64,000 nucleotides of DNA from Candidatus Hydrogenedentota bacterium. GTDB lineage: Bacteria; Hydrogenedentota; Hydrogenedentia; Hydrogenedentales; SLHB01. The stretch covers positions 299,382 through 363,381 of the forward strand of contig JABWCD010000004.1 of the NCBI GenBank assembly GCA_013359265.1, written 5' to 3'. Positions within the stretch are counted from its first letter, which is position 1. Each line of letters begins with the position of its first letter. Below are positions 58,716 through 64,000 of this stretch, piece after piece. A program made the translations under genes and the position numbers. The notes beneath the pieces were generated by a model. That model searched no databases and was not told the origin of the DNA. It saw only the letters and a list, made by a program, of their open reading frames with translations.

Positions 58716-61499
58716 ATGTCCAAAAAGTATGTCTATTTCTTCGGCGGCGGCAAGGCCGAAGGCCGCGGCGACATGAAGGAGCTGTTGGGCGGCAAGGGCG
58801 CCAACCTGGCCGATATGTGCTCCATCGGAATTCCGGTGCCGGCGGGTTTCACCATCACGACCGAAATGTGCACCGAGTACTACAAACACCACGGCAAGCT
58901 GCCCAAGGAACTCACGAAAGAAGTCGAAAAAGCGCTGGCCCGTACCGAAAAGGTCATGGGCAAGAAGTTCGATGACCCCAAGAACCCCCTGCTGATGTCC
59001 GTGCGTTCGGGCGCCCGCATGTCCATGCCGGGAATGATGGACACTGTGCTGAATATCGGCCTCAGCCCAAAGACGATACCGGGTCTCATCAAGAAGAGCG
59101 GCGATGCCCGCTTCGTGTACGACGCGTACCGGCGCCTGATTATGATGTACGCCGACGTCGTCATGGAAAAGGCCGCAGGCCTCGAGCCGAAAGACGGCCA
59201 CAGCGTGCGCGAGGTGTGCGAACACGCCATGGACGCTATGAAGAAAGAGCGCGGCGTTACGGAAGATACCCATCTCACCGCGGACGATCTCCAGCAGTTG
59301 GCGGAAAAGTTCAAGGCGATCGTCAAAGAACGCGTCGGAAAGCCCTTCCCGGACGACGCCCACGAGCAGCTCTGGGGCGGTATCAAGGCGGTCTTCCAGT
59401 CGTGGAACGGCAAGCGCGCAATCGCGTACCGCCGCATCGAAAGCATCCCCGACCACTGGGGCACGGCGGTCAATTGCCAGGCAATGGTCTTCGGGAACAT
59501 GGGCGAGACTTCCGCGACGGGCGTGGCGTTCACGCGCGACCCCGCCACAGGCGACAACAAGTTTTACGGCGAGTGGCTCGTCAACGCACAAGGCGAGGAC
59601 GTGGTCGCGGGCATTCGCACCCCCTCCCCGCTGAACAAAGCGACCAAAACCGAACACACGCTCGATCACAAATCGCTCGAGGAGGAGAATTCAAAGGCCT
59701 ATAAGAAGCTCGATAATATCCGCCTGAAGCTGGAGAAGCATTATCGCGATATGCAGGACATCGAGTTCACCATTGAAGATGGCGAACTTTGGATGCTGCA
59801 AACGCGCACCGGCAAACGCACCGGCACCGCGGCCGTCCGCATGGCCGTCGAGATGTGCGAAAGCAAACTCATCGATAAGAAGACCGCCATCAAGCGCGTC
59901 AAACCCGAACAGCTTGACGAACTCCTCCACCCCATGCTCGACCCCGACGCGGAGAAGAAGACCCGCCTTCTGGCCAAAGGCCTTCCCGCGGGCCCCGGCG
60001 GCGGCGTCGGCCAAGCCGTCTTCACTGCGGACGACGCGGACGCGTGGGCCAAGCAGGGCAAGAAAGTCATCCTCGTTCGCAACGAGACGTCGCCGGAAGA
60101 CGTTCACGGCATGCACGTCGCCGAGGCCATTCTCACGGCCAAGGGCGGCATGACCAGCCACGCCGCGCTCGTCGCGCGCGGCTGGGGCAAGTGCTGCATC
60201 GTCGGTTGCGGCGCCCTGCACATCGACTCGCGCGCAAAGACGATGTCCGTCGATGGTCTCACCATCCGCGAGGGCGACTGGGTGTCGCTGAACGGTTCGA
60301 CCGGCCGCGTGTATCAGGGCCAGGTCTCCGTGTTGCCCGCGCAACCCGACAAGAACAAGTGGTACAAGAAGCTTATGACCTGGGCGGACGAAATCCGCCA
60401 GATCAACGTGCGCACCAACGCCGAGCGCCCGGAGGATGCGGAACAGGCGATCGCCTTCGGCGCCGAAGGCATCGGCCTCGCGCGCACCGAGCACATGTTC
60501 TTTGAACCCGAGCGCATCATCCACATGCGCGAGATGATCCTCGCGGACACGGAGGCCAAGCGCCGCGAAGCGGTGATGAAGCTGCTGCCGTTCCAGAAGA
60601 AAGACTTCCTCGGCATTCTCAAGGTAATGGCCGGCAAGCCCGTGACGATCCGCCTGCTCGATCCGCCTCTGCACGAGTTCGTGACGCTGACCGATGCGCA
60701 GGTGAACGAGTTGTCAAAACAAATCGGGGTTTCGGCGGACCACATCCATGCGCGGATCAAACAGCTCCACGAGCTCAATCCCATGCTCGGCCACCGCGGA
60801 TGCCGCCTCGGCATCGCGTATCCCGAAATCACGGAGATGCAGGCGCGCGCCATTCTCGAAGCCGCCGCCGAACTCGTGAAGCAGAAGGTCAAGGTCCTGC
60901 CGGAAATCATGATCCCGCTCGTGGGCCACGAGAACGAATTCAAGAACCAGGAAGCAATCGTCCGCCGCGTGGCCGACGATGTCCAGAAGCAGTACAAGGT
61001 CAAGATCGATTATCTCGTCGGGACGATGATCGAGATTCCGCGCGCGGCGCTCGTCGCCAATAAGATCGCGGAAAAGGCCGAGTTCTTCAGCTTCGGCACG
61101 AACGACCTCACGCAAATGGGATTCGGCTTCTCGCGCGACGATATCGGCGGGTTCCTGCCCTACTACCTCGAAAAAGGCATCCTGCCGCAGGACCCGTTCC
61201 AGGCCATCGACCAGGAAGGTGTCGGCCAATTGATCGATCTCGGTATCAAGAACGGCCGCTCCACGCGCCCCGCGCTCAAAGTCGGCATCTGCGGCGAACA
61301 CGGCGGCGAGCCCAGCTCCGTCAAGTTCTGCCACCGCGTCGGCATGAACTACGTGAGTTGCAGCCCCTTCCGCGTCCCCATTGCCCGCTTCGCCGCCGCC
61401 CAGGCCGCTATCGAGTCCCCGCGCGACAGCAAGAAGCTCAACGGCAAGAAAGCCGGCAAGCTCGCGAAGTCAAAAGGCAAGAAGAAATCAAAGAAGTAA
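58716..61499 (+). CDS. ppdK: Pyruvate, phosphate dikinase
   Basis: This is a 927-residue PPDK that interconverts pyruvate, ATP and phosphate with PEP, AMP and pyrophosphate. The N-terminal ATP-grasp part starts YVYFFGGGKAEGRGDMKELL. The phosphohistidine domain has GGMTSHAALVARGWGKC (His about 470). The C-terminal PEP barrel has GICGEHGGEPSSV with the catalytic Cys. The last 20 or so residues are a Lys-rich tail (KKAGKLAKSKGKKKSKK), unusual for the family. GGGAGGAG precedes the ATG. A decayed copy of the 3' end lies about 2.1 kb downstream. Confidence 0.96.
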   Translation: MSKKYVYFFGGGKAEGRGDMKELLGGKGANLADMCSIGIPVPAGFTITTEMCTEYYKHHGKLPKELTKEVEKALARTEKVMGKKFDDPKNPLLMSVRSGARMSMPGMMDTVLNIGLSPKTIPGLIKKSGDARFVYDAYRRLIMMYADVVMEKAAGLEPKDGHSVREVCEHAMDAMKKERGVTEDTHLTADDLQQLAEKFKAIVKERVGKPFPDDAHEQLWGGIKAVFQSWNGKRAIAYRRIESIPDHWGTAVNCQAMVFGNMGETSATGVAFTRDPATGDNKFYGEWLVNAQGEDVVAGIRTPSPLNKATKTEHTLDHKSLEEENSKAYKKLDNIRLKLEKHYRDMQDIEFTIEDGELWMLQTRTGKRTGTAAVRMAVEMCESKLIDKKTAIKRVKPEQLDELLHPMLDPDAEKKTRLLAKGLPAGPGGGVGQAVFTADDADAWAKQGKKVILVRNETSPEDVHGMHVAEAILTAKGGMTSHAALVARGWGKCCIVGCGALHIDSRAKTMSVDGLTIREGDWVSLNGSTGRVYQGQVSVLPAQPDKNKWYKKLMTWADEIRQINVRTNAERPEDAEQAIAFGAEGIGLARTEHMFFEPERIIHMREMILADTEAKRREAVMKLLPFQKKDFLGILKVMAGKPVTIRLLDPPLHEFVTLTDAQVNELSKQIGVSADHIHARIKQLHELNPMLGHRGCRLGIAYPEITEMQARAILEAAAELVKQKVKVLPEIMIPLVGHENEFKNQEAIVRRVADDVQKQYKVKIDYLVGTMIEIPRAALVANKIAEKAEFFSFGTNDLTQMGFGFSRDDIGGFLPYYLEKGILPQDPFQAIDQEGVGQLIDLGIKNGRSTRPALKVGICGEHGGEPSSVKFCHRVGMNYVSCSPFRVPIARFAAAQAAIESPRDSKKLNGKKAGKLAKSKGKKKSKK

Positions 61500-61522
61500 C
61501 CAACTGTCTACCTGCAAAACTC

Positions 61523-61568
61523 AACCGGCGCCGGCGACGCAAGTCGCGCGGCGCCGGTTTCGTTTTGC
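61523..61568 (+). terminator. Intrinsic terminator of ppdK
   Basis: AACCGGCGCCG pairs CGGCGCCGGTT in a long GC-rich hairpin followed by TTTCGTTTT, 23 bases after the stop codon. Confidence 0.8.
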
Positions 61569-61759
61569 CTGTCTCAACGCACCAAATCCGCCGCAGTCCA
61601 TCCGGCGATAGCTTCCCGACGGGCGGGGCGAGGCTCCGTCCGAGCCAACTCGATGCACCGACGGATTTGTGCCGGCATCAGAATCGATCTCGCTCAAACT
61701 CCCCCCCACTTCCCGACAGATCCGATCTTCCCTTTTCTGCCGAACCCGACCTTTCCCCA

Positions 61760-62932
61760 TCACTCGACTTTACCTACCACCTCGCCAATCCGCTCCACAG
61801 CCACCGCGCGCACGCCCGGCGACAATGCAGTGCCCGCCGCGCCTCCAGTCTTCCCCGCGTGCACCACGAACCCGTCGGCCCGATATCCCGTGATCGATTT
61901 CTTTAGCCGGTTCATCGGCGCGCTCATGTCCGCCGTCGGCGTAGATGTAGCCTTCGCCTCGATGAGTGCGATTCTCCGCTCGCGCAACGGCACGACAAAA
62001 TCTACCTCCAGCCCCTGCGCCTCGCGGAAGTAATACAGGCTTCGTCCGGTCCCGCGATTGATCTGGGACTTCACAATCTCGCTCGCCACCAGCCCCTCGA
62101 ACACCGGCTCGAGAAACACGGATTTCCGCAGCGCGGCATCGTTGTCTATTCCCAACAAATGGCACGCCAGCCCCGAATCGACAAAGTACAGCTTCGGCGA
62201 TTTTACGAGCCGCTTGCCAAAGTTCTCGTAGAAGGGCGGCACCAACAGAATTTGCCCCGTAACTTCCAAGATGCTCAACCACTGCGAAACCGTCGGTACC
62301 GACACGCCCAACGGCGCCGCGATGTCCGTGCGATTCAGTATCTGCCCGCATCGGCTTGCAATCAGCGCAAGAAAACGCCGGAACACCGACAAATCGCGAA
62401 TCGACGTAATTGCCCGCACGTCCCGCTCCAAATACGTTTGCACATATGATCGGAACCACAGGTCTCTCGCGGGGGGCCGTGCCAAAACTTCGGGGTATCC
62501 ACCGCGCAACAAACTCACCTTGGACGACTCCGTGAGCGACAACGGCAACAACTGAAGCACCGCCGCCCTCCCCGCCATCGACTCCGACACGCCCTTCATC
62601 AACGGCGCTTCCTGCGACCCCGTCAGGAACCAGCGCCCGCGTTTCTTCGGTTCCCGATCGATCCGCGTCCGCACGTAGTTGAACAGCTCCGGCACGTTCT
62701 GCATCTCGTCCAGAATCACCGGCACGCGCAAGCCGTCCAGAAACCCGTTCGGATCCGACCGCACACGCCCAAGCACATCGGGATCCTCAAGCAGCACATA
62801 CGTCGCCTTCGGAAACAGGCGGCGCAGCAGCGTCGTCTTTCCCGCCCGCCGCGGTCCCGTCAAAATGACGGCGGGGAAATGGCCGGCGGCCTTGGCCAGG
62901 TGGCCTTCGATATCGCGTGCAACGTATCGCAT
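61760..62932 (-). CDS. AAA-type ATPase with DUF4143 domain
   Basis: This is a 390-residue protein. The N-terminal ATPase part has Walker A GPRRAGKTTLLRR (about 27-39), Walker B VPVILDEMQNVPEL and sensor WFLTGSQEAP. The C-terminal DUF4143 domain includes YVQTYLERDVRAI and, near 340, GLEVDFVV and IALIEAKAT, a pattern like a PD-(D/E)xK nuclease core. This family is widespread and mobile with no settled role. The ATG at 62932 lies only about 9 bases from a strong -10 box. Confidence 0.88.
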   Translation of the reverse strand: MRYVARDIEGHLAKAAGHFPAVILTGPRRAGKTTLLRRLFPKATYVLLEDPDVLGRVRSDPNGFLDGLRVPVILDEMQNVPELFNYVRTRIDREPKKRGRWFLTGSQEAPLMKGVSESMAGRAAVLQLLPLSLTESSKVSLLRGGYPEVLARPPARDLWFRSYVQTYLERDVRAITSIRDLSVFRRFLALIASRCGQILNRTDIAAPLGVSVPTVSQWLSILEVTGQILLVPPFYENFGKRLVKSPKLYFVDSGLACHLLGIDNDAALRKSVFLEPVFEGLVASEIVKSQINRGTGRSLYYFREAQGLEVDFVVPLRERRIALIEAKATSTPTADMSAPMNRLKKSITGYRADGFVVHAGKTGGAAGTALSPGVRAVAVERIGEVVGKVE

Positions 62933-62939
62933 GGCGTGT

Positions 62940-62969
62940 AAAATATAAAGTATCACTTTATATTTGTCA
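62940..62969 (-). promoter_or_regulatory. Promoter overlapping a 10-bp palindrome; nearly leaderless start
   Basis: TTGACA (62969-62964) and TATATT (62946-62941) on the minus strand are 17 bases apart. The inverted repeat AAATATAAAG-TATCA-CTTTATATTT (62940-62964) fills the spacer and the -10 box, so a bound dimer would block transcription. The expected start of transcription is 2-4 bases from the ATG. Confidence 0.7.
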
Positions 62970-63066
62970 ATATGCCCCGGCCCCGCGGACGGCACAATCC
63001 CCAAAAGGCGACTCTCGATCTTTTGTTCGCGCGAAATTTTTGTTTTATATAACAGTAAAACACCTC

Positions 63067-63354
63067 CGGCAGGCCTGCTCCGGCAACCACGACGGACCGC
63101 GCAACGCCTGCCTCGCCTTGCTGTCGATTGCCCCGGACTTTCTCGAGTTTGCGCAACCAACCCGCGAGTTTCCCCTCCCCACACCGGGCCGCACGCGCTT
63201 CTACTTCATGACCTACGACGGGCCCTACACCGCCGGCGCCCTCGAAGACGACCTCGGAAACAACTGGCTTCCGCCTTCCCCGCTGTTCCACAAGGCCCAC
63301 GAGGTCATCGCACAAGTCAGCATAACGAACACACAACCCAACGCCCCTACCTAA
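63067..63354 (+). pseudogene. Possible truncated gene, coding-like tail only
   Basis: A plus-strand frame ending at 63354 looks coding from about 63067 (NACLALLSIAPDFLEFAQ, TRFYFMTYDGPYTAGALEDD, LFHKAHEVIAQV). Upstream it joins an A+T-rich stretch with no start or ribosome site, so the 5' part seems lost. I do not recognise the family. It lies in a decayed zone between the DUF4143 gene and the IS element. Confidence 0.4.
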
Positions 63355-63484
63355 AGCAACCGAAGAATTCCGTATCGACGATCGTCAAACACGGTGATTC
63401 TTTGCACTGCCCGCGAACTCTTCTCTGCTCCCTTCGCGTTCTCTCGCGGCTAATTCCCGTTGTGGCGGGCGTGCTCCCTCAATA

Positions 63485-63707
63485 TCTGCCACCGCTATGC
63501 CATGAACTACGTAACTTGCTATCCCTTCCGCTTGCCCACCGGGCGATTCGCAGTCTCCCAGGCCGCTATTGAGACTCCGCGACAGCAAAAAACTCAATGG
63601 CAAGAAAGTCGGCGGAAAGAAGGCACGCAAAGCCGCCTTCAAGGGCAAGAAGAAAAAGCCCAAGAAGTAATCCAACTGCCTACCTGCAACTAAAGACCGG
63701 CGTCGGC
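63485..63707 (+). pseudogene. Duplicated and frameshifted 3' end of ppdK
   Basis: This segment matches ppdK from about 61327 through its stop and 3' region. It shares TCTGCCACCGC, then MNYVTCYPFRLPTGRFA and SQAAIE in the same frame as ppdK MNYVSCSPFRVPIARFA. A 2-base loss after AIE shifts the frame; the Lys-rich tail (KKLNGKKVGGKKARKA) continues in another frame. The match runs past the stop through AACTG-CTACCTGCAA to CCGGCG. It is a non-functional remnant of a duplication or of a lost second ppdK. Confidence 0.75.
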
Positions 63708-63917
63708 ATGCAATGCGACACCGAATGGAAAAATGCTTGGCTACTGTTCGAACGCAATGGAGAATCTCGAACCGTTCAACGAGGCAAGTATTCCGTAATT
63801 CTGACCTCGATCGGTGGGGCCCCAGTTAACTTCAATGCCGTTACCCGCATGTACTCGCAGTTGTTTTTCGGTAAGAGAACGCAGAGCGCCATCTGGAACG
63901 GGGGCGTGCTCCCCTAA

Positions 63918-64000
63918 AAGTAGACCAGTTGGAATGTTAGGATCTCCGGGCATGAAGGAGGTCCGAGATGAAGAAGAAGCGGTTTACGGAAGAGCAGATT
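63918..64000 (+). mobile_element. Left end of an IS3-type insertion sequence (cut by window)
   Basis: The sequence leads into an ATG with the N-terminus typical of IS3-family OrfA proteins. AAGTAGACCAG near 63918 may belong to the terminal repeat, but the right end is not in the window so the border is approximate. Confidence 0.55.
63968..64000 (+). CDS. IS3-family transposase OrfA, first 11 codons
   Basis: ATG with GAAGGAGG about 10 bases upstream opens MKKKRFTEEQI, the usual beginning of IS3-type helix-turn-helix OrfA proteins. The rest lies outside the window. Confidence 0.65.
   Translation, partial: MKKKRFTEEQI

Noticed and set aside
63741..63953. Frames on either strand just before the IS element
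   Set aside because: Both strands give plausible-looking but unrecognised peptides over the same bases; neither has a ribosome site, so no call is made.
1..64000. CRISPR array or biosynthetic gene cluster
   Set aside because: No evenly spaced direct repeats, no cas genes, and no core biosynthetic enzymes were seen; the repeats present are inverted or dispersed.

Overview
The window is a 64-kb stretch of bacterial chromosome, estimated by eye at about 60% G+C and densely coded, mostly on the minus strand. It carries housekeeping genes (recA, pheST, rpmB, nusB, rib and fol clusters, rlmN, zapA, ppdK), a prepilin-type protein with an H-x-DG motif, a GH95 alpha-fucosidase, a FecR-type anti-sigma protein and many outer-membrane or lipoprotein-type proteins. 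Together these suggest a free-living Gram-negative-type bacterium of the Planctomycetes/PVC/Hydrogenedentota kind. That placement is inference from gene style; the window contains no rRNA marker.

Layout. 1-10.7 kb (minus): a Gfo/Idh/MocA oxidoreductase cut by the window edge, RidA, tRNA-Leu, a PHP phosphoesterase, nusB, and a complete riboflavin operon (ribD-ribE-ribBA-ribH) behind an FMN riboswitch; then a thioesterase, a PIN-domain protein with a small partner, and sulfate assimilation (cysH, cysI). 10.9-13.8 kb (plus): a strong promoter and about 200 nt of structured leader precede prepilin-like protein, exported CbiX-like chelatase lipoprotein and PepSY-type membrane protein; this is the most interesting unexplained unit. 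13.8-17.6 kb (minus): folate genes folM-folB-folK-folE and a soluble transhydrogenase. 17.7-22.7 kb (minus): sugar aminotransferase, RmlD-like reductase, repeat elements, a GT39-like membrane protein and a secreted protein. 23-27 kb (plus): an orphan protein of unknown function, a GH95 fucosidase and a bacilliredoxin, meeting queG tail to tail.

28-38 kb (plus): an ECF sigma and FecR-type anti-sigma pair; an orphan intergenic small-RNA candidate on the minus strand; a DtxR-family regulator with a four-gene Mn/Zn/Fe ABC importer in which one permease carries a DtxR-like C-terminal domain; and an HtrA protease followed by a protease-like protein without its catalytic residues. 38-48 kb: rpmB, a MITE-like repeat, a lipoprotein with rlmN, then recA followed by an AsmA-like protein, a SPOR protein, a ketopantoate-reductase-like protein and a DUF374 acyltransferase. 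48.4-49.8 kb is almost gene-free except tRNA-Gly.

49.8-64 kb: pheS-pheT-coiled-coil-zapA, YggS, an ABC-2 transporter with a large TPR-like partner, ppdK, a DUF4143-type ATPase with a promoter placed so that its mRNA would be nearly leaderless, and a decayed zone holding a duplicated, frameshifted tail of ppdK and the left end of an IS3-type element that runs off the window.
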